Origin: Lyophyllum atratum
Taxonomy: Eukaryota; Basidiomycota; Agaricomycetes; Agaricales; Lyophyllaceae
DNA: 64,000 bases
Assembly: GCA_014905825.1 (NCBI GenBank)
Contig: JACGCN010000012.1
Span: 1,488,001 to 1,552,000 of the forward strand
Direction of reading: 5' to 3'
Position 1 is the first letter of the stretch, and every line of letters starts with the position of its first letter. Below, piece by piece: positions 54,154 to 64,000 of this stretch. The notes beneath the pieces were generated by a model. The model saw only the letters and a list, made by a program, of their open reading frames with translations, searched no databases and had not been told where the DNA came from. The translations under genes and the position numbers were made by a program.

Positions 54154-55515
54154 TCAATGGAAGGCCTCGAAAGCTTCATTGGAATCGAGCATACTGTCGG
54201 CAGGAACCGAATCAGCAATCAGGCTTGCGACGTCAGCTCGACCGTGAGTCTCCCGGTCTTCCGCCAAGATTTGTGTAAAGACACTGGAGTAGAACATGTT
54301 AGAATTCAATGTCGCAGGACAAGAAGATCACATACGCCGAGATTCTTGTTGCATCGTTGTCCTTCCTGACTCGAATGTTCTCGAGCTCGGCATCAACCTT
54401 CGGCCAATAATCACGACCGACTTTGCCTCCAGATTGCATCTTGACAAATGTTTTCCGCTAGAAATTTGTGAGTCTGAGCAAAGGGCATACATACAACGAG
54501 AAGCTTACCAAGAATGCAACGCGGCCGCACATCTGGACCGAAACTTTTACCTTGGGGGCGATCTTTGTACGGAGCGACACAATCTGTTGGCACAATGTCA
54601 TGATGTCGGTGGAGGTGTTGTCATTCTTCTCGCTGGCAATTGACTCCTCAATCTGGATGATGATGGCTGCATGAGTCACCGTTCGGTAACATTCGAGCTC
54701 ACGTACCTTTCCCTTGATAAGGTTCCGAAGAGTCACGAAGACATCACGAGCTTTACCCACAACAACCTTAAGCTTTGTCGGATCTTCTGCGACTTGAGAC
54801 GTTACACCCCAGCCTGGATAACGTTGCAAAAACTCCTAATGGGATGTTACGTGGTCAATCACTGGCCTCTCGTAAGTGGAAGAGTTAAGATTCTTACGAC
54901 AAGCAACTTGAGTGGAGCATCATCTTTGATGTAAGCGCCAATGGTCGCGTCGACAAGCATGACGAAGGCATATTTTTCGATTTTGGCCTGTAGGAGTTGA
55001 CGTTGAACAACGGCGGAACAAAATATAAAGCTCAGGGCACCTCGAGTGATGCAGATATCTGATACGGGGCCTCCACAGGCTGGATGGCTTGAACAAGCTC
55101 GTTGCTTCGCATGAGCAAAATAGCGAGGACGATGCTCTGCTTCTGACCAGGCATCTGGTAATACATTTGTCAGTAGTTATCTGCCCGAGAGGAACAATCT
55201 TACCTCCGCGAACTCGTTCAAGTCGTCGTTATTAAAACCCCTGGCCCGAACGCGCCGTGAAAAGGAGTTAGCAAATTGAGTGATGTCTTCCGAGCGACGC
55301 TTGCGGCGGTTCCCTGTTTGAGGTGTTGAGGGAGGATGACTCTCCAGACCATCGCTGGGTACGTGAGACGAGCAGGAGGCGTCTCTACCAGCAAGGGAAA
55401 GTTCGTCGTTGGAGCCAGTGCTGCCAACGGAACTGCTCCTCCGCCTTGGCGAGGCAGATGGGGATTGCGTCGGCGGTCTCACTGGAGACGTCAGGTTATC
55501 ATCGAATAATGACAT
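54154..55515 (-). CDS. Companion gene of the DNA transposon, 346 aa, unknown function
   Basis: Seven exons on the minus strand: 55515-55204, 55154-55041, 54987-54898, 54835-54707, 54652-54509, 54457-54336 and 54283-54154 (stop). All introns are GT..AG and in phase, giving 346 residues. The N-terminal 100 residues are Ser/Pro-rich with a basic patch (GNRRKRRSEDI). The rest is predicted helical (KIEKYAFVMLVDATIGAYIK, LQRYPGWGVT, KARDVFVTLRNLIKGK, KVKVSVQMCGRVAFL, GRDYWPKVDAELENIRVRK). It is transcribed divergently from the transposase. From memory, similar small helical proteins sit beside this transposase type in other agaricomycetes, which would make it an accessory transposition factor; unverified. 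Confidence 0.85.
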
Positions 55516-55729
55516 TGAGAGGAAAGACGAAGAGAAGGTTCAAGGAGGCTGAAAATGAAACAGAGGGAGAGCGAAAAAAGACGAGGAAAAGGAATGGAAG
55601 AGAGCGCCAGCAAGGTGGCGTTCGAAACAACTTCAACGTCAAAACTCAGTCAGACCATCACGTGGGTCGTCTTGCGATTATGCCTGCCGCGCGTTCAGGA
55701 GAAGGTCAGGAAATTCTCTGCAATGAAAG

Positions 55730-58700
55730 CAACTGAAATACAACTCAAGTCACGATCCAGACTTCCTTGAGCAGGTCCCCGGCGATCCACGAAGATTTTT
55801 GTGCCGCATCTGTACTGACTTTCAGGGTCTTTCGACCCGCGGCGCTGTGACAATTTTGCGGACATCGAAGCACGGCCATCTTACGAGCGGCAAGCATGTT
55901 CAAGCAGTCAAGACAAAAGCACAAAGAGAAGCAAGTGCCAACGCAGAGATCGAGGCATCCGCGGCACCGGTCCCTGCTCAACTCAGCTTCATGGATCATA
56001 TTAATCAGCATAACATCGGAGAACAGGCAGGAAATAACTCACCTCCAGATCTGTTTGCTGGACTTGCAATTGAAGACAGCCATCTCGTCGACGCAGACGG
56101 GGATATATTGCTGTTTTCTGCAGGTGAAGACACTTCAGTTACGGACATGAGGCATAGACATCAGCTTGAGACTCAACTGGACGATGTCAATCTTGCCGGA
56201 GAGAATTCCTTGTTCACGATTTCAGATATAACAGCGGAAATGCATCTCGAGACTGAGGATTCAAGCGTGATGCAGTTCGTGAGCAGGATGCAAGCATTAG
56301 GTCAGTAAAAGTTTCTATGCAGGTTAAGAAATGCTGAAAGCAAAGCAGGTATCGAGTCGGAGGAGGAAGATGAAGACAATGAGGATACACACATGCCGGA
56401 TCAACGCGAGGCTGGCAGATGGTCGCCGCATGGCTCAAAAACGGTCAGTCGAATGTGTGTTTTGAAGACGCAAATAACCTAGTCAGATCCGACTCAGGTG
56501 TTCATGCTTGATTTGATTGATAACCTCCCTCGACTGCGCCTATCTGATGATCATCTGAAGGCTTTCATGTGGGTCATGCGAGAATGTGGGACGCCTAATG
56601 TCCCAAGCTTTTCGACCCTTCGAAAGATCCAAGCAGCGTTAACAAAAGACTTCAATGCCGGGCCTAAACGACACACCTCATCTCTCGGAAACCATTTCTA
56701 TACAAACCACCCTGCAAAACTGCTGGCTTTGGTATTATCTGGGTTAAACCACGGACAGACGGAGCACTGGCCAGGTTTCTTGTGTATAGGATTACGGAAA
56801 TCCGTTGGTCTGCCCTTTAATCCATCCATATATCGAGGTTGCGGGTCCGGTCACAGAAATGTTGCAGGCAGCGAAGTATGACGAGGCAGATTTTGATGAG
56901 CACTCGCCAATGTGGGCGGACTGGAAAAACTTGTCAACAATGCACCGGCATTATTATATCAAGGAGTTGGCGCAACTGACCGACGGAAGTTTTCTACTTC
57001 TTCTTCGATGGGTAACAGTCAATAGCGTGGTACATGTTCAGGGTCTGGAAGTTGCTTTCGATGAAGAGGTGCGGTTCAAAGTACAATCAGAGCGCAACTG
57101 ACCTGGACGTGGCTTCCCCGCCAGCTCACAAAGTTCTCTGTTAAAAGAGGCATCAAACAACATCCCGCTTCGTCATTACATTGGAATGTGCTGGATCTCG
57201 AGAAGTCATTGGGTCCATTCCAGTTTGACCGTGAGTTTCCGAGTATTCCTTGGAACAATCAGTTAAACCTGGCAACGCCTCAATAGAATACTCACCTGTG
57301 TATGACATGCCTAACCCCTTGCGCAAAGTCGCAAATGGACGGCCTATGTTCCGTCTTCGAGTATTGCCCTGGAGTGACGACGTTTCGGGGAATGTCAGCA
57401 AGCAATACAATGCTCATACGAATGTGTATGTTATAAATGCGAACTTACCTCACCGGACAACGTCACAAGAGTATTTTGTCCGCTTTTGTTCGACCTCGCC
57501 ACATGCGTCATCCTCAGAGCAATTCGCGGCACTTTCTGAAGACTTGTAAGTACCCTTGTCATCAAAGAAGGGTAAAAGATACTTACTGTCAATAAAATAG
57601 CAAAGCGGATGTCTGGCACGATGCATACCATTGTGAACTCGAACAAGAGATCTTATTTCAAATAATCCCACACGTGCTCCCGGCCGATAATCCTCAGCAG
57701 TCGGAAACATCTTCTCATATTGGAGTTAACGGAAATTTCAACTGTCGACGAGATTTGACAGGTGGCACCCAGGTCCAGAAGGAGTCCGACGAACTTTATC
57801 ATAAATTATACGAGGTTGGTGAGGTGTCATTTTCTACAAAGTCAAGCGCTTAAAATCATATCAATCTTTTTAGATAGGCGAGCCACGCACCACGGAACAG
57901 ACAATTCAGGCTATCCGATGGCAAATATGGACCGCATGCTCAGGAGACAAGGAGGCGCTCATGAATCACTATTCGCAATCGGGGGTAAAAGATAAGATCT
58001 CGCAATATTGGATTGAGGCGCTCATTGCGCGGTCAAAGCAGTTACGAGCAAGCCGTATTACAGACACGGAAACCAGGGATGCGAGGTTAAAAGACCCCGC
58101 GTTACAAGATGAAGCACGGAAAGTAATGAAAACAACGATCGGATGTGAAATTCAACTGGAGCTCTGGAATTGGGTGATTCAACAGCCATCGGAATCCTAT
58201 TTGCGCTTGAAGGAAAATGATCGTAAGCAATTCCTATCAAGATATCTATCAGATCTGATTTTTTTGTAGCTCGACGCAATGACTTACGAGAAGGAGACCA
58301 TTACAACGTCCTATTGAAAACGAGAGGTGGGTGATTCGACTTCCACGCAATCCGACCTGTCAGCACAGCGCTCACTCGTACATGCTCTTGGTAGGAATTG
58401 ACCCTCATCGGGACACTCCCGTTGAGATCTTGCATACCTGGCTTCTTGGAAACGAGAAATATGTCTGGCATGATACGAATAAAGATTGGGACAAGAAGAA
58501 AGACGACCTCTTCGCAATCCGACTTGAATCAGCTTCCATCGATGGTCTCACGATTCCCCGACCACGTGCCGAATACCTGGTGAAGTACAAGAATTCACTT
58601 ATCGGTAAACACTTCAAGACCCTCCAGCAACTCGGCGTCTTTCATATTCATGGCCTTTGCTCTGATAACTTGTTCAATCTCTGGAAGGCGTCTGGGGAAC

Positions 58701-60193
58701 TCGGAGCAGTAATATGGTATCCAGAAATTTCCAACATGGAAGCTTATCTCGTCCGTGCTACATATCTTGCATCTGATCTTTTCCAATCTCACGTCTCGAA
58801 TCTACAGGCGGACCTTCAGGTTTTGGTTAACAATGTACTCGACCGGTGGGCAGAGGTCGATCCCCGCCGTATACTCGTGAAACTCAAGCTGCACGTTCTC
58901 ACCCACCTGGTGGAGGATGTTCGCCGATTTGGTCCCGCCATCCTATACTCGACCGAAATCTTTGAATGCTTCAACGCGATATTCCGCATGTGCAGCATTC
59001 TCTCCAATCACCTTGCTCCGAGCCACGACATTGCTGTGACGATTGCTGACATGGAGCGCTTCAAGCATATGGTTAGCGGCGGATGGTGGAAAGCGTCGAG
59101 TGGAAAATACATACAGGCAGGTGAGAAGGTTAGAACGTTCCTGCTGCAGAATCCATCCCTCCAGCAACGTCTTGGATGGGCTGATGGATCTGCAATGCGC
59201 CCTGGTATGTTTTAAAGCTTTCTTGCTTCGCGTTTTGTGATGCATCGTGATTCTTTCACCAGGCTTCGTTAAACTCGAATCGCGAACAAGAAGAAAAAAT
59301 TCTACATGGCTGGAAATATGCTCCTCGATCCCACTGAACGCAACTTTCTCTTCCGACGGGACCTGGCAGGCTTGTAAGTATCTGGTATCACAAGCGGAAG
59401 ACCCGTGTCGAGAAGGATCATGGGTTTTCTTCTCTCAGTGTGACGTATGTCCGTCATTTCGTTGCATACACGATGGTCACTCGAATTTTGGTGCAGAAAA
59501 TGTTTGCCGGTCGTATCTTCAAAATCCTCCGGCGGTTCTCGGCCACGACGAACGCGATGTCAGCACAGAAAGTCGTTGTGATTATCAAAGTGTACGACGT
59601 CGATGATGTTAAGGACCCGCGTTTCAATATGCCAGTGCTGACACCATCTCGCTATAACGATGGATATGTCGTTGCAGAACCAAAGGTATGTTCAACAAGT
59701 ATCTCCCGGGTTCCAAAACCGATCCCCGGGACATCTATTGATTTCTTCAAAGGACGTCTCCTTTATCTTCAATGCGCAGCACGATTGCGAAACTGGCGGC
59801 TGCACGATCTCAAACGAAGCCATGTTCTATCAACAGGAGCGCATTCAGACCACAACACCACGGAAAACGATCTCTCACGCGGCCTCGGATCGGTACATTC
59901 TCAACATGCACGCCCTTCATAATGCACACCTAATTCGGAAAGTGCTTCCCCGCCACCTAACAGCCCCTACACCATATCGAGCAGATCAGTTGGTGTTCCA
60001 TAAGGAATTGGCTGCCGGATTGCGTGTAACGGGCCCTGCCAAAAGAGCAGCCTCTCAGGCCAAGGCAAAGGCGACGCGTGAACGAAACAAGGCCGCCAAG
60101 GCACAGCAAGGAAACAGAGGAGGACCTGGACGGGCGCTCGCAAGGATTGCAGAGGAAGAAGGCGATGTAAATGGCGGGATGGCGGGCAGTTAG
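55730..60193 (+). CDS. Transposase-like protein of the DNA transposon, multi-exon
   Basis: Resolved exons, all in phase: 55730-56300, 56349-56443, 56498-56731, 56790-57068, 57125-57230, 57287-57545, 57601-57814, 57874-58222 and one from 58270. Further exons continue to the stop at 60193; the first exon was not found. An N-terminal zinc finger (CRICTDFQ..HGHLTSGKH) is followed by a catalytic-type region with WSDDVSGNVSKQYNAHTN, PADNPQQSETSSHIGVNGNF and LLVGIDPHRDTPVEILHTWL. The conserved D, D and E of these motifs are candidates for the active site (inferred). Later blocks are KLKLHVLTHLVEDVRRFGPA, STEIFECFNAIFR and ILNMHALHNAHLIRKVLPRH, and a basic tail. These motifs belong to a very large agaricomycete family usually annotated hypothetical. 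The exon joint near 58310-58360 is doubtful. Confidence 0.8.
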
Positions 60194-60224
60194 CTTTAGC
60201 TTGAAATATACATCGTGTAAACAT

Positions 60225-60380
60225 CTACAGGATATCTGAGAGATATTGGCAGGTCATCAGGAGGATATTATGGTTCTTGATCAGCCGAAGGTGCCGTCGA
60301 GGCTACCCTGATGTCGTGTCTGACAGCCCCCGCCACTTGGGTGATCAATCACTCAGGGACATCTGACCGATTTGGTGGTG
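60225..60380. repeat. Right subterminal repeats and terminus of the DNA transposon
   Basis: CAGGATATCTGAGAGATATT, GGCAGGTCATCAGGAGGATA and CAGGGACATCTGACC variants lead to the terminus GGTGGTG at 60374-60380. Confidence 0.7.
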
Positions 60381-60383
60381 TAC

Positions 60384-60476
60384 TGCGGCTCCAAGGACCA
60401 CATAGTCAAGGATTGCAAAGTCCGCGCTACCAAGCATGGTGCCTTCGCGGAAAAAGCCAAGCCGAAGACCGACTAG
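60384..60476 (+). pseudogene. gypsy-2 gag, 3' end with the rest of the zinc knuckle
   Basis: Encodes CGSKDHIVKDC, completing the knuckle whose first Cys is before the DNA transposon (KLCLY-CGSKDHIVKDC), then a basic tail ending in TAG at 60474-60476. Pol continues in the -1 frame across this stop; a purine run GGAAAAA at 60449-60455 is a possible slip site. Confidence 0.88.
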
Positions 60477-63400
60477 TTCCCGAGTCTTCGGCAACGGATG
60501 GAACTATCGAGTCCGTTCCCCGTTGCCCTACGGGCCCCTCCTTCACCAAAGCCACGACTGGTGAATGGATAGCTACGTCGACTCTACCTCCAGTATTTCG
60601 TCTATTCACTCATGTTCGTCTTGATCCCCAGAATAGAGATCATTTCTTTATTTCTATCACACTGTCCTTCCCTAAGCGAAAACCTATCCAAACCTATGCT
60701 TTAGTCGACTGCGGGTCCTCTGGCTCCCACATCTCTGACGCCTTCTCCATCCGACACTCATTAGCTCGCTCAACAAAACCTACCCCTATTCCTATCTTCA
60801 CCATCGACGATCGGCCACTCACTTCCGGTCTCCTCACCCACGATGTGATCGCACACTTAAAAGTCCACGAACACTCAGAACACATCCGTCTCGGCGTCGT
60901 TTCGATGCCGTATCCTCTCTTACTTGGGCTCGATTGGCTCAAGCAACACAATCCCGCCATCAATTGGGCCCGAGGGAAGCTCACTCTTTCCTGTTGCGGC
61001 GCCAACCATAACTTTCCTGTTTCGGCTTTTGGTCGTGGCTACAGTCTCGAAATTCCCTCTGCCAAGCCTAGTTCCACCTCTGTCGCCTCTGTTGGTCTAG
61101 GCCTTCGTCTAAGCAACAAGCCCGCCTCTGATATTTCTAGGGTTCTCGACGTATATAACGCCAAGGCACCACCTCCCACACCTCATATCGAAACTGCAAA
61201 CATCGCGTCGATATCCTCTGTCCTACGACCACCCATTCGAAACGGCCCCAGCCGCGCCGAACTCAAGTCTATTTGGTCTTGCCCACCTCCCCCACCACCC
61301 CCTATTTTTGGACCTCCTAATAAACCCGTCAACATCGCCTGCGTCTCCACCGAACGATTCCGCAAATATGCAAAAAATCAACCCATTTCCTACATCTGGT
61401 ATACTACAAACGGCGACCTCGAACTCCGAATCAATGCCCTCTCCTCACTCCCTCCCGTCGACTCCACCCAACCCGAACCACCGCCCCCTGAACCTCCCCC
61501 TTCCTCCACTTCTACACCATCTACCAACCGAGCCTTTGTTACCGATACCACCGACGAAGTCGAAAACTTAGTCCCTAAAAAATACCATTCCTATCTCGAC
61601 GTTTTTGATCCCATCGAGGTTTTGAAACTACCCGAACATCGCCCCTACGACATCAGTATCGACCTCGAAGAGGGGAAAACTCCTCCTTTCGGACCCATTT
61701 ACTCCCTATCCCATGACGAACGACAAGCTTTATTCGATTACGTCGAGGAGCAACTCAAAAAGGGGTACATTCGACGTTCGACATCTTCCGCCGCTTCCCC
61801 TATTCTCTTCATCCGCCGCAAGACTGGCGACCTTCGCCTTTGTGTTGATTACCGCGGACTCAATTCAATCACCAAGAAGAACCGTTACCCCCTACCACTT
61901 ACCGCCGACCTTCTGGATCGCGTCCAGGGCTGCGACACCTTCACAGTCCTAGATCTCAAGAACGCCTTTAATCTTATTCGCGTGAAAGAAGGCGACGAAT
62001 GGAAGACCGCTTTCCGTACTCATCTCGGTCTCTTCGAATATACAGTCATGCCTTTTGGCCTCACCAACGCCCATGCAACCTTCCAAGCCTTTATCCAGGA
62101 TTCACTCCGCGACATCCTTGACATCTCTGTCGTTGTCTACCTCGATGACATCCTCATATTCTCTCAACCCGGCCAAAATCACACCACACTCGTTACCCAA
62201 GTCCTTGATCGTCTCCGAGCCGCAAATCTCTTCGTCAACGCCAAGAAATGCGAGTTCGATCGTTCACAAGTCGAATACCTCAGTTTCATTATTTCCTCGA
62301 AGGGTGTCCAAATGAACCCTAAGAAACTCGATACCATCCATCAATGGCCTGTTCCCAAGTCCGTTAAACACATTCAACAGTTCCTCGGCTTCACAAACTT
62401 CTATCGACGCTTCATCCATCATTATGCCGACATCTGCCTCCCACTCACCAACCTAACGACCAGCGCGTGTAAGAAATCATTCCCAGGACTATCTTCCGAT
62501 GCCCTAGCCGCCTTCAACCAACTCAAACTCATATTCACAACCGCCCCCGTATTACGACACCATAATCCCAAACTACCCTCCACCGTCGTTACCGACGCTT
62601 CCGACTTCGCTCTATCCAGCATATTCCTACAACCCGACGAAGACAACCTTCTTCATCCTGTCGCTTACCATTCTCGCAAATTCTCACCCGCTGAAATCAA
62701 CTACGAAATTCACGATAAAGAACTCCTATCCATCGTAGAGGGTTTCCGTGAAAATCGCCCCTGGCTCATCAGCTCCCCTCACACCATAGCCGTTATTTCT
62801 GATCACTCAAACCTCCGCTACTTCATGTCCACTCGCATCCTTAATCGACGCCAAGCTCGATGGTCCATGTACCTTTCCGAGTTTGATTTCCAACTGGAGT
62901 ACGCCCCCGGCAAAACCAACCCCGCCGACGCCGCCTCCCGACGCCCCGACTACGTACCTAAAGAAGGGGATGACGTCCTTATCAACCAACGTAAGGCGCT
63001 ATTAACCGACTACCACACCCAAAAATTATTCCCCAACACCTCCCAACCTTCCCCAACTCCCTCTCCTTCCGACCCTAAAACCACCAATGCCCTTTCCACC
63101 ATTTCCCTCGACAATTCGGAACTCCTAGACGAATTCAAGGCCGCTTTCCGCTCTGATATAGAGTGGTGCGAACTCGCGGCCAAGGACGATAAGAATAATC
63201 CTTCCATCACCCATCACGACGACCTTATATTCCACAACAACCGACTCTTCGTTCCCCAACCTCTACGCTCCAAGATCCTCCACTCTCGTCATGATTCCGT
63301 AATCAGTGGACACCCAGGCCGTGCAGGTACTTACGATAACGTCAAGCGCGACTATTCATGGCCTGGCATGCGACGCTATATTAGGTCCTATGTTACCTCA

Positions 63401-64000
63401 TGCGACCTATGTTCCCGCGTAAAGAACATCACTCATAAACCTTATGGACTTCTCCATCCGCTCGATATCCCTGACCGCCCTTGGCATTCTATTTCTATGG
63501 ACTTCATCACCAAGTTACCTCTGTCCCACGGTTACGATGCTATCTGGGTAGTTTGCGATCGCATGACCCGCGCCGCCCACTTCATTCCCATCAACAAAAC
63601 CATCGACGCTCCCGGCCTTGCTCGCCTTTACCTCGATCACATCTTCCGTTATCACGGCCTCCCTCACTCTATCATCTCAGACCGCGGATCCGTCTTCGTC
63701 TCCTCCTTCTTTACTCATCTCATGAAATTATGCGGCACCAAAATGAAGCCTTCGACCGCCTATCATCCTCAAACAGACGGCCTCACGGAACGCACGAACC
63801 AAACCCTTGAAACTTACATCCGTACTTATTGCTCTTACCAACAAGACAATTGGACCGACTACCTTGCCCTTGCCGAATTCTCCTTCAATAACTCCAAGAA
63901 CTCCTCTACTCAGCAAACCCCATTCTACGCCAATCTCGGTTTCCATCCAGACTTCGAGGTTCGCATCACCGACCGTACTACCAATCCAGCTGCTACCGAA
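60464..64000 (+). CDS. gypsy-2 Pol: protease / reverse transcriptase / RNase H / integrase, 3' truncated by the window
   Basis: One open frame (-1 relative to gag) to the window end, about 1180 codons. Protease: ALVDCGSSGSHI near 60700, with DCG in place of DSG/DTG, and LLLGLDWLKQHNP. Reverse transcriptase: PFGPIYSLSHDERQAL, LRLCVDYRGLNSIT, MPFGLTNAHATFQ and the box YLDD at 62138-62149. RNase H: VVTDASDFALSSIFLQ, YEIHDKELLSIVE, PADAASRRPD. Integrase: zinc domain (HDSVISGHPGRAGTYDNVKR, CDLCSRVK) and DDE core (MDFITKLPLSHGYDAIWVV, IISDRGSVF, HPQTDGLTERTNQTLE). It resembles Tf1/sushi-like chromovirus pol; a chromodomain, if any, is off the edge. No stop is visible. Confidence 0.94.

Larger units (their letters stand above)
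53668..60380. mobile_element. DNA transposon with CACCACC termini inserted in the gypsy-2 gag (CACTA-like candidate)
   Basis: About 6.7 kb between gag codons that are otherwise contiguous. The repeated target string is TGTAC (53664-53668 and 60379-60383). One parse gives perfect 7-bp terminal inverted repeats CACCACC/GGTGGTG and a 2-bp TSD TA; others give ACCACC ends with TSD GTAC. Both ends are rich in GATATC-type subterminal repeats in both orientations. It encodes a transposase-like gene (plus) and a divergent companion gene (minus). CAC ends, subterminal repeats and a short TSD suggest the CACTA/CMC superfamily; this is inferred. Confidence 0.85.
36187..64000 (+). mobile_element. Ty3/gypsy retrotransposon 'gypsy-2', host of the nest, runs off the right edge
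   Basis: The outermost element of the nest. Its visible parts are: the 5' LTR end and leader (to 36599), the first 17 gag codons (36600-36651), the rest of gag (52527-53668 and 60384-60476) and pol (to 64000). Removing the copia insertion and the DNA transposon, each with one TSD copy, joins gag in frame into 428 residues. The start near 36187 is only a candidate (TGTT). The second LTR is not in the window. Confidence 0.85.

Noticed and set aside
53668..60380. Kyakuja-Dileera-Zisupton (KDZ) transposon
   Set aside because: The KDZ hallmarks I know (CPACP-type knuckle, HAN-x-RGTKGY) are absent, and the ends and short TSD fit better with CACTA-like elements.

Overview
This window looks like an accessory, transposon-rich region of an agaricomycete (mushroom-type basidiomycete) nuclear genome. 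The host genes carry many very short introns (about 50-60 nt, GT..AG, with CTGAY/CTAAC-like branch points). Their families are typical of such fungi: a membrane-anchored P450, a bestrophin-like channel, a ricin-B-like secreted protein and a secreted 593-residue protein. About 60% of the window is transposable element. No rRNA, tRNA gene or CRISPR array is visible.

Layout, left to right. (1) 1-2050: the 5' end of a minus-strand LTR retrotransposon (gag with a zinc knuckle, a tRNA-type primer site upstream); its pol lies off the left edge. (2) 2.1-5.2 kb: no clear gene apart from a faint spliced reading frame. (3) 5195-11908: a full-length, apparently intact LINE on the minus strand, with two ORFs overlapping by ATGA and a perfect 15-bp target-site duplication. 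(4) 12.5-28.1 kb: the host-gene island. Gene models resolved by hand are a secreted ricin-B-like protein (195 aa, 3 exons), a secreted protein (593 aa, 8 exons), a bestrophin-like channel (516 aa, 11 exons), a cytochrome P450 (507 aa, 12 exons, one abnormal splice donor) and a CCHC zinc-finger-like protein (420 aa, 3 exons). (5) 28.1-36.2 kb: mostly decayed sequence, with one convincing single-pass membrane protein gene (about 250 aa) and two degraded gene remnants.

(6) 36.2-64.0 kb: a nest of elements. A Ty3/gypsy element (here gypsy-2) starts near 36.2 kb and runs off the right edge. Its gag is split after 17 codons by a Ty1/copia element (36652-52521, 285-bp LTRs, TSD CGACG). The copia polyprotein is itself split by a second Ty3/gypsy element (gypsy-1, 39546-50178, 948-bp LTRs, TSD GCGG). 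Further on, the gypsy-2 gag is interrupted inside its zinc knuckle by a DNA transposon (about 53668-60380). That transposon has CACCACC termini, GATATC-rich subterminal repeats, a multi-exon transposase gene and a divergent 346-aa companion gene. LTR divergence (1 visible difference in 948 bp for gypsy-1, at least 2 in 285 for copia) agrees with the nesting order.

Most notable: gypsy-1 carries a spliced antisense gene between pol and its 3' LTR, encoding a protein with a zinc-cluster-like Cys6 motif; gypsy-2 shows the layout expected for Tf1-type self-priming; and the copia primer site matches the anticodon arm of initiator tRNA-Met (half-tRNA priming). Family names rest on motifs read by eye and on memory of the families; no database search was run.
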